Assembly: GCF_022758885.1 (NCBI RefSeq)
Contig: NZ_JALEBH010000001.1
Span: 434,001 to 498,000 of the forward strand
DNA length: 64,000 bases
Reading direction: 5' to 3'
Source of the DNA: Sphingobium sp. BYY-5
GTDB lineage: Bacteria > Pseudomonadota > Alphaproteobacteria > Sphingomonadales > Sphingomonadaceae
The position numbers and the translations under genes were made by a program. This document shows positions 1 through 8,962 of this stretch, piece by piece. How positions within the stretch are numbered: position 1 is the stretch's first letter; every line of letters begins with the position of its first letter. The notes under the pieces were generated by a model. The model was not told where the DNA came from, made no database searches, and saw nothing but the letters and a program-made list of their open reading frames with translations.

Positions 1-2
1 CG

Positions 3-644
3 GCGCGCGCGTCGGCCCGGCCGTCGCAGACTGCGCTCAGGGTCGCGACTTTGCCCAGTTTCGGAATGCGCTGGCTGGCGCCGCGCCTGCCGCAACTGAC
101 CGCGCGCCATCCCGACCTGGTGATCGACTTTGCCGCGCGCTCACAACCCTTTGACTTCGGGCATGAAGATTTCGATGCAGCTGTCCACTTCGGTGTCGCG
201 CAGGATTGGCCGGGGGTGGCCATGGACTTCCTGTTCCGCGAGGAAGCGGTGCCGGTCTGCGCGCCCGGTTGGCTGGCGACGCATCCGCTGCGCGAACCGG
301 CCGACCTGCTGCATGTGCCGTTGCTCAGCCAGACTTCGCGTCGGGACGCCTGGGCGCGCTGGCTGACGGCGGCGGGGGTGGAGGCTTCGGGGCTGGCGCC
401 GGGTCCGGCCTTCGAACATTTCCTGATGCTGGCGCAGGCGTCAGCGGCGGGTGCCGGGGTGGCGCTGATCCCCAGCTTCCTGGTCCAGCCGGAACTGGAG
501 GCGGGAACTTTGGTCATCCCCTTCGCCCGGCCGATGTCGACCGAGCAGGCCTATTATCTGGTCTACCCGCCCGACGCGCTCGCCAGCCCGGCGGTAGCGC
601 AGTTCCGGGATTGGATACTGGAGCAGGCGGGGTTGTCCAGATAA
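3..644 (+). CDS. LysR-family transcriptional regulator, C-terminal part (cut by window start)
   Basis: The reading frame is open from base 3, so the N-terminal helix-turn-helix lies outside the window. The visible part is the effector-binding domain of a LysR regulator: it opens with the typical LRVATLPSFGMRWLAPRLP segment, followed by the two-lobed periplasmic-binding fold and the late segment AQASAAGAGVALIPSFLVQPEL seen in GcvA/AmpR-like regulators. A TTG at 51 is not a real start because the conserved domain begins upstream of it. The ligand and target genes cannot be deduced, since any divergent neighbour lies outside the window. It ends 20 bases before the convergent SPOR gene. Confidence 0.9.
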   Translation, partial: ARASARPSQTALRVATLPSFGMRWLAPRLPQLTARHPDLVIDFAARSQPFDFGHEDFDAAVHFGVAQDWPGVAMDFLFREEAVPVCAPGWLATHPLREPADLLHVPLLSQTSRRDAWARWLTAAGVEASGLAPGPAFEHFLMLAQASAAGAGVALIPSFLVQPELEAGTLVIPFARPMSTEQAYYLVYPPDALASPAVAQFRDWILEQAGLSR

Positions 645-663
645 CTACGACCCGTTGGGGAGT

Positions 664-1662
664 TCAAATCTTCTTCGGTATACAGTCTGCGCCTGCGGCC
701 TTGATGCGGGTGCATAGTCGTTCGGCGTCGCCGCTGCTGGCGATGGGTCCGGCCTGAAGGCGGGTGATGGCGCCGGTTTTCACAAGGAAGAGGTGATAGG
801 TGGACAGGCCACTGACCTTGCCGGTCAGGCGGCTCCACAGCGCGCGGGCATTGCCTTCCTCGCCGAAGGCGCCGAGCTGCACGCGCCAGTTGCCCGATGC
901 GACCGGCTTGGGCGGGGCGGCGGCGACCTGAGGCGCGGGCCTTGGCGGCGCGGGTTGCGCTGTCGCCGGTTTTGGCGCGGCTGGAGGCTGAGATGGCGTC
1001 GAAGGTGGGAGGGCCGCCGTGCGCACCGGCGCCGGGGTGGTGCGGACGGGGGCGGGGTCGCTTGCCGCAAAACCGGCGTTCTTCCCCTGCTGCTCCATAT
1101 TGGCGGCCAAGGCGAGGCCCTGTCTGCGCTGGTCCTCCGGGATATATTTGTCCATCTGGGTCAGGCTGGTCGAAGCCTGGGAGAGGCCCTGTGCCGCGGC
1201 CCGGCTCATCAGCGCGTAGGCGCGGACCCAATCCTTGCCGACCAGGTCGCCGTTGAACAGGGCAGTGCCGACGATATATTGCGCACGCGGCTCGCCCCGC
1301 ATCGATGCGTGCTGTAGATAAGGCATGGCCCCGGCGCGGTCGCCCTGCTGGAACATCAGCAGGCCCAGATTATCCTCCGCGCGCATATGGCCTTGCGCGG
1401 CGGCCTTGCGATACCAGTCCATCGCGATGCTGAGGTCGGGCTGAACCCCGCGACCCAGCTTGTAGGCCTGACCCATATTGAACTGCGCATCGGGATCGCC
1501 ACTGTCGGCCAGGGGCCGCCATTCACCGATCGCCTTGGCATAGTCGCCCTGTTGCCAGGCATCGACGCCCGTCTTCACATTGGCCAGAACCGGTCCCGAC
1601 AGGCTCAGCACGGTCAGGCCCAGCAGGGCGCCGGCGGCCATGGTCCCCCAGTTATGCTTCAT
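664..1662 (-). CDS. Sel1-repeat and SPOR-domain periplasmic protein
   Basis: A 332-residue protein with an N-terminal signal peptide (residues 1-27, ending LANV). Sel1/TPR-like repeats follow (about 30-180; for example DAQFNMGQAYKLGRGV and MRAEDNLGLLMFQQGD), then a Pro/Ala-rich linker (about 205-255), then a C-terminal SPOR domain starting NWRVQLGAFGEEGNAR. SPOR domains bind denuded septal peptidoglycan, and Sel1 repeats are protein-interaction scaffolds, so a role at the cell envelope or division site is likely. It is transcribed convergently to the LysR gene and divergently from the ParA gene. Another SPOR protein lies at 3112-4404. The specific function is not known. Confidence 0.88.
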   Translation of the reverse strand: MKHNWGTMAAGALLGLTVLSLSGPVLANVKTGVDAWQQGDYAKAIGEWRPLADSGDPDAQFNMGQAYKLGRGVQPDLSIAMDWYRKAAAQGHMRAEDNLGLLMFQQGDRAGAMPYLQHASMRGEPRAQYIVGTALFNGDLVGKDWVRAYALMSRAAAQGLSQASTSLTQMDKYIPEDQRRQGLALAANMEQQGKNAGFAASDPAPVRTTPAPVRTAALPPSTPSQPPAAPKPATAQPAPPRPAPQVAAAPPKPVASGNWRVQLGAFGEEGNARALWSRLTGKVSGLSTYHLFLVKTGAITRLQAGPIASSGDAERLCTRIKAAGADCIPKKI

Positions 1663-1850
1663 ATTCCATGCTCCTGCTGCAATAGCGTGCGGCTGCTATG
1701 GCGGAACAAGGTTAAAGTCCGATTAGCATAGTGCGGGACGAGACGTCCCTGCCTGTTCTGCTCGTCGCGACGGCGGCAAGCCGGTTAACCGAATTTTAGG
1801 TGCGTGCATGGCAATCCCCGGCGGAACTGGATTTTCCTTGGGGGATATGC

Positions 1851-2570
1851 GTGCGGATATTGGCGTTGGCATCGCAGAAGGGCGGGTCGGGCAAGACCAC
1901 CCTGTCGGGGCATCTGGCGGTGCAGGCCCAGCGCGCTGGCGCCGGTCCCGTCGTGCTGATCGACATCGATCCGCAGGGGTCGCTCGCCGACTGGTGGAAT
2001 GAGCGGGAGGCGGAATTTCCCGCCTTCGCCCAGACCACAGTCGCGCGGCTGGCCGCCGACCTTGAAATTCTGCGCCAACAGGGTTTCAAGCTGGCGGTGA
2101 TCGACACCCCGCCCGCCATCACCATGGCGATCCAGAGCGTGATTTCGGTGTCCGAGCTGATCGTCGTGCCGACCAGGCCCAGCCCGCACGACCTGCGCGC
2201 CGTGGGCGCCACGGTCGACCTGTGCGAGCGCGCAGGCAAGCCGCTGATCTTCGTCGTCAACGCCGCCACGCCCAAGGCGCGCATCACGTCCGAAGCTGCC
2301 GTAGCCCTGTCGCAGCATGGCACGGTCGCACCGGTGACGCTGCACCACCGCACCGATTTCGCCGCATCGATGATCGATGGCCGCACCGTGATGGAGGTCG
2401 ATCCCAAAGGCCGCTCCGCCGGGGAGGTCGAGGCGCTCTGGTCCTATGTGTCGGACCGGCTGGAGAAGAATTTCCGCCGCACGGTCTTTTCCGTGCCCCA
2501 TGGCAGCGTGGGCACCGTTGCCACACGTCCCGCCGGTGGTGGCTTCGGCCGCCGCGTGATCGGCCAGTAA
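1851..2570 (+). CDS. ParA/MinD-like P-loop ATPase
   Basis: The GTG at 1851 is chosen as start because the conserved strand (RILALASQKGGSGKTTL) begins there and a G-rich ribosome site precedes it; the frame stays open upstream to 1800 but without family similarity. The protein has 239 residues. It carries the deviant Walker A KGGSGKTT, Walker A' (VVLIDIDPQGSLADW) and Walker B (LAVIDTPPA). These motifs define the ParA/Soj family, which moves or positions cargo by ATP-dependent binding to DNA. It is probably co-transcribed with the next two genes. No ParB or parS site is visible, so it more likely positions another cargo than serves as the chromosomal parA. Confidence 0.9.
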   Translation: MRILALASQKGGSGKTTLSGHLAVQAQRAGAGPVVLIDIDPQGSLADWWNEREAEFPAFAQTTVARLAADLEILRQQGFKLAVIDTPPAITMAIQSVISVSELIVVPTRPSPHDLRAVGATVDLCERAGKPLIFVVNAATPKARITSEAAVALSQHGTVAPVTLHHRTDFAASMIDGRTVMEVDPKGRSAGEVEALWSYVSDRLEKNFRRTVFSVPHGSVGTVATRPAGGGFGRRVIGQ

Positions 2571-2584
2571 GGGAGAGCATCGTC

Positions 2585-3091
2585 ATGGCCGAACCCAAGC
2601 CGCTCGCATCGCTCACCTCCGGCCTGCTCGCCCGCAAGGGCGCGGCCCAGCCCGCCATGCGCCGTCCCATGCTCGGTTTCGGCCGTGGGGCGATCCCGCA
2701 GGATGATCTGGGCTGGAATGATATGGGCTTCGATGTCCAACCCGAACCCGTGCCGGTCGCACAGCCACCCGTCGCCATCGGCCTGACGCCGATGGGCGTC
2801 GTCGCCTCCGCGAATGTGCCGCCCGTTGTCGTGGAGCGCGCGGAACTGGCTGAACGGATCGGCGCCACGCAGGAACGCGCTACACCCGCGGCTCTACCGG
2901 CGCGCGGCCGTAAGGCCGCCTTCACGTTGCGGCTGGATGCCGAGCGCCATCTCAAGTTGCGGCTGGCGAGCGCGCTGACCGGCCGTTCGGCGCAGCAGAT
3001 AGTGACGCAGGCGCTCGACGAATTTCTGGGCAACCTGCCGGATGTGGATCGGCTGACCCAGCAGTTGCCGCAAATACGCGGCGACGTGTGA
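2585..3091 (+). CDS. hypothetical ParA-partner protein with C-terminal ribbon-helix-helix-like segment
   Basis: A 168-residue protein whose ATG at 2585 lies 14 bases after the ParA stop. The N-terminal two thirds is Pro/Val/Ala-rich and low in complexity. The C-terminal part (about residues 110-150: FTLRLDAERHLKLRLASALTGRSAQQIVTQALDEFL) has the strand plus two-helix pattern of a ribbon-helix-helix DNA-binding or dimerisation unit. Small partners of this kind often serve as cargo adaptor or regulator of an orphan ParA; that role is inferred from position and not shown. The gene ends 20 bases before the most likely start of the SPOR lipoprotein. Confidence 0.75.
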   Translation: MAEPKPLASLTSGLLARKGAAQPAMRRPMLGFGRGAIPQDDLGWNDMGFDVQPEPVPVAQPPVAIGLTPMGVVASANVPPVVVERAELAERIGATQERATPAALPARGRKAAFTLRLDAERHLKLRLASALTGRSAQQIVTQALDEFLGNLPDVDRLTQQLPQIRGDV

Positions 3092-3111
3092 ACGAGAAGG
3101 GGGCTAGGCAT

Positions 3112-4404
3112 ATGAACCGCAAGACGTTCGGCGCGGCGGCGCTGTCCTCGCTGCTGGTCGCCACCACTATGGTCGGGTGCACCGGTGCAGCTTTCCGGCC
3201 GTCCGCTTCACTGTCCCAGCCGAAGGGCGATCCGGCCAAACTCGCCGCGACCGCCGGCAAGGCGCTGGCCGATCATGATGCGGCCAAGGCGGTAGAGGCG
3301 GCCGAGGGCGCCGTTCGGCTGGCGCCGCAAAATGGCGAATATCGGCAGATATTGGGTCGCGCCTATGTGCTGGCGGGGCGCTTCGCTTCAGCCGAAACGG
3401 CGCTGTCCGACGCATTCGCGCTGGGCAGCACCGATGCGCGCACTATCGTCAGCCTGGCGCTGGTGCAGGTGGCGCAGGGTCGCCCCGACGCCGCGCGCAG
3501 CCTGCTTGCCACCCATACCGATACCGTGCCCGCGTCCGATTATGGGCTGGCCATAGCCATGGCTGGCGATGCGGACGAAGGCGTGCATATCCTGTCCGAA
3601 GCGATTCACGATCCGTCGGCGACCGCGCGCACGCGCCAGAATCTGGCCTATGCCTATGCGCTGTCCGGCCGCTGGAAGGATGCGCGCCTGCTGGTGGGCA
3701 TGGACCTTGATCCGCAGACCGCGAACAGGCGCATCACCGATTGGGCGCAGATCGCCAAACCGTCGCTGGCGCCGCAGCGCGTCGCCGCGCTGATGGGGGT
3801 GACGATCAGCGCGGCCGATCAGGGGCAGCCCGCCATGCTGGCGCTTGCCGCTCCTGCCGCCAATCCGGTGGAGATGGCCGCCGCCCCTGAGCCCGCCCCG
3901 CTGCCAGCTGCCGGACCGGTGCAGCTTGCCGTGGCTGCGGCGGAGCCTGTGACGCAAGCTGCGCCCGCACGCATCATGCGCCGCGACTTCATCGTTGAAG
4001 AGCATGGCCGCAGAGCGGTCCCGGCGGCGCGTGTTCATGCACCGGCGCAGGTGGCGCGCGCGCACCAGATCGCCTTCATCAAGCCGGTCGGCAACGCCAG
4101 CAACTGGGTGGTCCAACTGGGCGCGTATGACAGTGCGGCGATCGCCAGGGAAAAATGGATGGGGATGGCAGGGCGCAATGCGTCGTTTGCGGCCTTCCCG
4201 GTCCTGACCAGCCAGGCGAGAGTCAACGGCAAGCTCTATCACCGTCTGGCGGTCAGCGGCTTTGCCAGCCGCGCCGATGCCGTGTCGGCCTGTGGTGTGA
4301 TCCGGTCGCAGCAGAGGCAGTGCTTTGTGCGCGAAACCGCGCCAGGCGCAACGCCGCAACGCTGGGCCGTAGCGTCGCGCGGACGCCAGTCCGCCTCGCG
4401 CTGA
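3112..4404 (+). CDS. TPR- and SPOR-domain lipoprotein
   Basis: The ATG at 3112 follows a strong AGAAGGGGG ribosome site; an in-frame upstream ATG at 3088 overlaps the previous gene and would place extra residues before the signal peptide. The lipobox MVGC (residues about 18-21) marks an outer-membrane lipoprotein. TPR-like repeats occupy about 45-200 (for example NGEYRQILGRAYVLAGRF), resembling TadD-type pilus lipoproteins. An Ala/Pro-rich linker and a C-terminal SPOR domain (NWVVQLGAYDSAAIAREKW) complete the 430-residue protein. Its place in a cluster with ParA suggests an envelope complex positioned by the ATPase. That link is an inference. Confidence 0.88.
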   Translation: MNRKTFGAAALSSLLVATTMVGCTGAAFRPSASLSQPKGDPAKLAATAGKALADHDAAKAVEAAEGAVRLAPQNGEYRQILGRAYVLAGRFASAETALSDAFALGSTDARTIVSLALVQVAQGRPDAARSLLATHTDTVPASDYGLAIAMAGDADEGVHILSEAIHDPSATARTRQNLAYAYALSGRWKDARLLVGMDLDPQTANRRITDWAQIAKPSLAPQRVAALMGVTISAADQGQPAMLALAAPAANPVEMAAAPEPAPLPAAGPVQLAVAAAEPVTQAAPARIMRRDFIVEEHGRRAVPAARVHAPAQVARAHQIAFIKPVGNASNWVVQLGAYDSAAIAREKWMGMAGRNASFAAFPVLTSQARVNGKLYHRLAVSGFASRADAVSACGVIRSQQRQCFVRETAPGATPQRWAVASRGRQSASR

Positions 4405-4522
4405 ACCTGCTATCCGCCGCAGCCCACGTCCGCTTCGCTCATGCCATAGTCGGCGGCGGGCATAATCCCCTCGCGCGGCTGTTTGCAACGCGATAGGCTG
4501 GATGGGCGCAAAGGGAGGCGGC

Positions 4523-5629
4523 ATGGGGATCATCGGGACAAAGGTGAATGGCTGGACGGGGCTATGCGCCTTGGCGGTGGTGCTGGCGCTGACCGCGGGC
4601 TGCGCCAGCCGGACCCATACGCCACGTTCGCGCGAATATTATCGGGGGCCGGTTTCCAGTCACTTCGACGGCGAACGCTTCTTCAATCCGGACGGGGAAT
4701 CCGGCACGGGTGGCGCGCAGCACGATGGGCGGAAGAATTTCCTGGAAATCGCGCTGGGCAAGGCGGGCCATCATGACTGGCCGAAATCCGTTCCGGTGCA
4801 TCAGACCGTTCCGCCCCGCCATGTCCAAGGCGACGATTTGCGCGTGACATGGATCGGCCATGCGACAAGCCTGATCCAGACGCAGGGGGTGAATATCCTG
4901 ATCGATCCCGTCTGGGCGTGGCGGGATTCTCCGGTCCAGTTGGTGGGGCCCAGACGGGTTCGCGAACCAGGCGTAAAGCTGGAGGATTTGCCGCCCATTG
5001 ACGCCATCCTCATCAGTCATAACCATTATGACCATCTCGATATCGATGCGCTCAAATTCCTCGTCCGGCGGGACAAGGCGCGGATCATCACGGGTCTCGG
5101 CAACGACAAGCTGCTATCCTATCACGGGCTGGAGGCCTGGGCGGGGGACTGGGGCAGCGTCGCCCCGCTCAAGCCGGGGATCGATATTATATTGACCCGC
5201 GCGCATCACTGGAGCGCGCACTGGATCGACGACAGGGACCGGTCGCTTTGGGTGGGGTTCCGCATCACCCTGCCGGGCGGGGACATATATTATGCGGGCG
5301 ATACCGGTCCCGGCGACATGCAATGGGCGCCGGAAGCCAAGGGCGCTTCGCCGGTACGGCTCGCTCTGCTGCCGATCGGCCCCTATAAGATGACCGGGCC
5401 GCAGACCGGCAATCATATCCTGCCCGAAGAGGCTGTTGCGGCGTTCGGTCAGCTCAATGCCGCCTATGCGCTGGGCGTTCACTGGGGCACGTTCGAACTG
5501 GGGGGAGAGCCGATCGACGATCCCCCGCTACGACTGCGCGCAGCGATGGAGGCTCGGCATCTCGACCCGTTCCGCTTTCGCACGCTCGATGCCGGTGAGA
5601 GCTGGATGGTCCCCGCCCTAAGCCGGTGA
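4523..5629 (+). CDS. MBL-fold metallo-hydrolase lipoprotein (NAPE-PLD/UlaG-like)
   Basis: The ATG at 4523 has a GGGAGG ribosome site 4 bases upstream and is preferred over 4502. The signal peptide ends in the lipobox LTAGC, so the protein is lipid-anchored. The metallo-beta-lactamase motif SHNHYDHLD supplies zinc ligands; later His/Asp ligands occur in YYAGDTGPG and in ALGVHWGTFELGGEP. The overall layout (WIGHATSLIQTQGVNILIDP, then HNHYDHLD) matches the NAPE-phospholipase D / RomA-like branch rather than true beta-lactamases. Substrate is probably a phospholipid or phosphodiester, but this is family-level knowledge only. It has no obvious operon partners. Confidence 0.88.
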   Translation: MGIIGTKVNGWTGLCALAVVLALTAGCASRTHTPRSREYYRGPVSSHFDGERFFNPDGESGTGGAQHDGRKNFLEIALGKAGHHDWPKSVPVHQTVPPRHVQGDDLRVTWIGHATSLIQTQGVNILIDPVWAWRDSPVQLVGPRRVREPGVKLEDLPPIDAILISHNHYDHLDIDALKFLVRRDKARIITGLGNDKLLSYHGLEAWAGDWGSVAPLKPGIDIILTRAHHWSAHWIDDRDRSLWVGFRITLPGGDIYYAGDTGPGDMQWAPEAKGASPVRLALLPIGPYKMTGPQTGNHILPEEAVAAFGQLNAAYALGVHWGTFELGGEPIDDPPLRLRAAMEARHLDPFRFRTLDAGESWMVPALSR

Positions 5630-5808
5630 AGACGGACTGAGCCTGCGGTTTCTCCGGCGTCAGCAACCAACGCAGAGGACCGGCAAAGATCGTGCCGGGG
5701 TGAAAGTCGCGCCCCGGTTCTTTCGCGGATCGAATGTCCATCGCTGATCCATCGAGGCTCCATCGATGCCAGTCACCTGGAATGGATCATCCATTGAGGG
5801 AAGAAGTC

Positions 5809-6117
5809 ATGACGGTCCACGGAACATCGAATGCGGCGCTATGGAACAGTGCGGCGGAGCAGGCGCAGCGCGATGACGAGCCGATGGAGCGAGACTGGGG
5901 TTTCGTTCGCCCCTTCCTGTTCGGCTTCGCGGTTGCGAGCTGGATCATTCTGCTTTCGGGCTGCTCGCTGGTCACGTTGCCGGTCAAGGCCACCAGCAAG
6001 GCCGTGGATTGGAGCACCACCAGCCGAAACGAAGCCGACCGCAATCGCGGCCGGGAAATGCGCAAGCAGGACGAAGCCTATGCACGCTGTATGCGCGAAC
6101 GGGCGGGGAATTGCTGA
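5809..6117 (+). CDS. small hypothetical membrane protein
   Basis: The ATG at 5809 is preceded by GAGGGAAGAAG, a good ribosome site, and is preferred over the first in-frame ATG at 5734. The 102-residue product has one hydrophobic segment (FLFGFAVASWIILLSGCSLV, about residues 41-60) that ends in an LSGC lipobox-like motif far from the N-terminus. A basic, charged tail rich in Arg/Asp/Glu with two Cys follows. A single-pass membrane protein is the safest reading. No family is recognised. The following 279 bases up to the TonB receptor show no gene. Confidence 0.55.
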   Translation: MTVHGTSNAALWNSAAEQAQRDDEPMERDWGFVRPFLFGFAVASWIILLSGCSLVTLPVKATSKAVDWSTTSRNEADRNRGREMRKQDEAYARCMRERAGNC

Positions 6118-6396
6118 GAGTCGGAATATACTTGAGCGAAGCCCCGCCCGGCGGCGGACGCCGTGATGGCCGCGTTCGGTCATGGTGTCCGCCAGTTGAA
6201 CATCCGCTTTGGGCTGTTGTGCGATCACGGCCAAGCGGCCGAGGCACCATCTTACCCCCCGAAAATGCACCCGGAACCTGTCCAAATTCTAACCGCAACA
6301 TGAATTCGGCGTAATGTTTCGGATGCTGAACATTCGTTGCGCAATATTGTCACATATGCGTTCCAACGGCGGCCCTGTACATAAACGGGGCCAACG

Positions 6397-8946
6397 ATGT
6401 TGCTCACCATTTCCACTGTTTCGACCCGATCGCTGTATCTGTCGCGCACGGCTATCGCGACCCTGGCGATCTGCTTGTCAGTCTCCGCACACGCCCAGGC
6501 CAGCGATGCCGACGGCGGCGACCAGTCCGCCATCATCGTGACCGGCGCGCGCCAGGCCCAGCGCGATGCGATCGCGGAGAAGATGGCGGCGGACAACACG
6601 GTGGAGACGCTGCGCGCCAATGATGTCGGCAAGCTGCCTGACCAGAATGTCGCCGAAGCGGTGAAACGCCTGCCCGGCCTGTCGGTGGCCAACGACCAGG
6701 GTGAAGGGCGCTATGTCATCATCCGCGGCATCGATCCCAATCTCATCAACGTCACGCTGAACGGCCAGACATTGCCTGCACCCGAACCGGCTGGCCGGGT
6801 CGTCAAGCTGGACGACCTGCCGTCGGCGATGATCCAGGCGATCACCGTCACCAAGTCGCTGCTCTCCAGCCAGGACGCCAATGCGGTGGGCGGCGAGGTG
6901 AATATCCGCACCAAGACGGCGTTCGACAATGCCAGGCCTTTCTTCCTCGACGCGCGGGCGTCGAGCGGCGTTTATGGTCTCAACCGGAAATTTCCCTATG
7001 AAATGGACGGCACGATCGGCGGTCGCTTCGGTGCCGACGAGCAGTTCGGCGCGGTGGTATCGGTCAACTATTCCAACCGCCCGATCGAGTCCGAGAATTT
7101 CCAGGGATCGGAGGATTACAGCCATGGGGGCATTCCCGACGGCAACGGGCTGCGCGACTATAATCTGACCCGTACGCGACTGGGCATCGTCGGCAATTTC
7201 GATTGGCATCCGAGCGATGCGGTGAAGCTGTACCTGCGCACCAGCTATTCGAAGTTCGAGGATCATGAGACGCGCGACCAGAATCGTCTGGCGATCACCG
7301 ACTATGCCAGCGATCCGCTGGCGGGCACAGCGACCATGCTGATCCGCCGCCGTGAGGAGAATGACAACACCAAGTCGGCAACCCTGGGCGGCGAATTCGA
7401 TGTTGCAGGTGGCAAGCTGGAGATGTCGGGCGGCTGGACCAAGGCGGTGAAGGAAGACCCGCTGCGCAGCGAATTCACCTTCACCAGCAAGAAGGGGAGC
7501 GTCGCGATCGATTATGACGCGAGCACCTATCCCTATACGCTGGTGCCGACCGGATCATCGGCCGGGCTGTTCACCACGCCGTCGCTGTTCACGCTCAGCA
7601 AATATAATCTGGAACAGCGCTACGCCTATGAGCAACTGTGGCAGGGCCGCGCCGATTACGAGCATCCGATCGCCATCGGCGACGACAGTGCGATCAAGGT
7701 CGGCGTCAAATATCTCGATCGCCACAAGAGCAACGACCAGAACAAGACCGACTATAAGAATGGCAGCACGGTTTTCAATGCGTCCTCGGTCGCCTATCAG
7801 GGTGACAGCGATTTCTATGATGGCCTGTTCGGCTTCGGCAACCGCATCGACTATTGGGCGGCGCGCGCCTATGCGGCGGCCAATCCGTCGGTCCTGAAGA
7901 TCGACGCGGCCGGTACGCTCTCCGACAGTCTGTCGAGCGACTATGACGTCACCGAATCCATTACGGCGGGCTATGCCATGGCGACGCTGAAATTCGGCGG
8001 GTTGGCCCTGATCCCCGGCGTCCGGGTCGAACATACGGTGGATCATAGCAAGGCGAAGATCGTCGATGCCAATTCGACGCTGGATGACGATTATAACAGC
8101 TTCGGCCACACCAGTTATACCGACGTCTTTCCGGGCCTGAACGCGAAGTTCGCGGTCAATCCGAGCCTGTTCCTGCGCGGCGCGGTGACCACCTCGATCG
8201 GCCGACCCAACTATGCCAGCCTCGCGCCCTATGTCGTGGTCGAGGATGATACGGTGCCGAATATCTCGATCGGCAATACCGGCCTCAAGCCTTACAAGGC
8301 GGTCAATTATGACGCCTCGATCGAATTTTATCCCAACAAGGACAGCCTGTTCAGCGCGGGCTTCTTCCACAAGGATATCGACAATCCGATCTACGACTAT
8401 TCGCAGCGCCTGACTAACGTCACCTATGGTAATGTCGACTATGCGACCGCCGACGTGTCGCAGCCGGTCAATGCCGACAGCGAGACGCTGACCGGGGTGG
8501 AACTCAACGCCCAGACCCAGTTCACCTTCCTGCCCGGTCTGCTGAGCGGCTTTGGACTGTCCGCCAACTATACCCATATCTGGGGCCATGCGACCGCTTC
8601 GGCGATCCGGTCGGGCAATATCCCGCTCTTCTACCAGTCGTCCAATGTGGGCAATGTCCAGTTGTTCTACGAGAAATATAATCTCGCGGTCCGCCTGGCC
8701 TTCAACTATCGGTCGGCCTATCTGGACGCGCTCGGCAGCGATGCGGGCACTGACGAATATACCGACGGCAATGGCCAGCTCGACCTGCACGCCAGCTATC
8801 AGGTCACGCCGCATTTCTCGCTGTTCACCGACATCAGCAACCTGACCGATGCGCCCTGGCGGCGTTATATCGGCAGCAAGCTCGATTTGATTGAACGCGA
8901 ACATTATGGCGCGCAATATCGTCTTGGTGTGCAGTTGCACTTCTAG
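6397..8946 (+). CDS. TonB-dependent outer-membrane receptor
   Basis: An 849-residue receptor. The signal peptide ends near SAHAQA (residue about 35), the TonB box IIVTGARQ follows at about 46, and the plug domain is clear (LPDQNVAEAVKRLPGLSV, RYVIIRGIDPNL). A 22-stranded barrel ends with an aromatic terminal strand (LGVQLHF). The architecture is the sphingomonad/Xanthomonad type of large receptor used for energy-dependent uptake of carbohydrate-like or metal-bound substrates. The phosphatase start lies only 16 bases downstream, so the two are almost certainly one transcript, and an inositol-phosphate or sugar-phosphate ligand is a reasonable guess. No clear ribosome site precedes the ATG. Confidence 0.93.
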   Translation: MLLTISTVSTRSLYLSRTAIATLAICLSVSAHAQASDADGGDQSAIIVTGARQAQRDAIAEKMAADNTVETLRANDVGKLPDQNVAEAVKRLPGLSVANDQGEGRYVIIRGIDPNLINVTLNGQTLPAPEPAGRVVKLDDLPSAMIQAITVTKSLLSSQDANAVGGEVNIRTKTAFDNARPFFLDARASSGVYGLNRKFPYEMDGTIGGRFGADEQFGAVVSVNYSNRPIESENFQGSEDYSHGGIPDGNGLRDYNLTRTRLGIVGNFDWHPSDAVKLYLRTSYSKFEDHETRDQNRLAITDYASDPLAGTATMLIRRREENDNTKSATLGGEFDVAGGKLEMSGGWTKAVKEDPLRSEFTFTSKKGSVAIDYDASTYPYTLVPTGSSAGLFTTPSLFTLSKYNLEQRYAYEQLWQGRADYEHPIAIGDDSAIKVGVKYLDRHKSNDQNKTDYKNGSTVFNASSVAYQGDSDFYDGLFGFGNRIDYWAARAYAAANPSVLKIDAAGTLSDSLSSDYDVTESITAGYAMATLKFGGLALIPGVRVEHTVDHSKAKIVDANSTLDDDYNSFGHTSYTDVFPGLNAKFAVNPSLFLRGAVTTSIGRPNYASLAPYVVVEDDTVPNISIGNTGLKPYKAVNYDASIEFYPNKDSLFSAGFFHKDIDNPIYDYSQRLTNVTYGNVDYATADVSQPVNADSETLTGVELNAQTQFTFLPGLLSGFGLSANYTHIWGHATASAIRSGNIPLFYQSSNVGNVQLFYEKYNLAVRLAFNYRSAYLDALGSDAGTDEYTDGNGQLDLHASYQVTPHFSLFTDISNLTDAPWRRYIGSKLDLIEREHYGAQYRLGVQLHF

Positions 8947-8962
8947 GTTGGGATGGACGGAT

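Noticed and set aside
6340..6396. A possible Pho box upstream of the receptor-phytase unit (TTGTCAC near 6349).
   Set aside because: Only one half-site resembles the PhoB consensus; the second half at the right spacing is missing.
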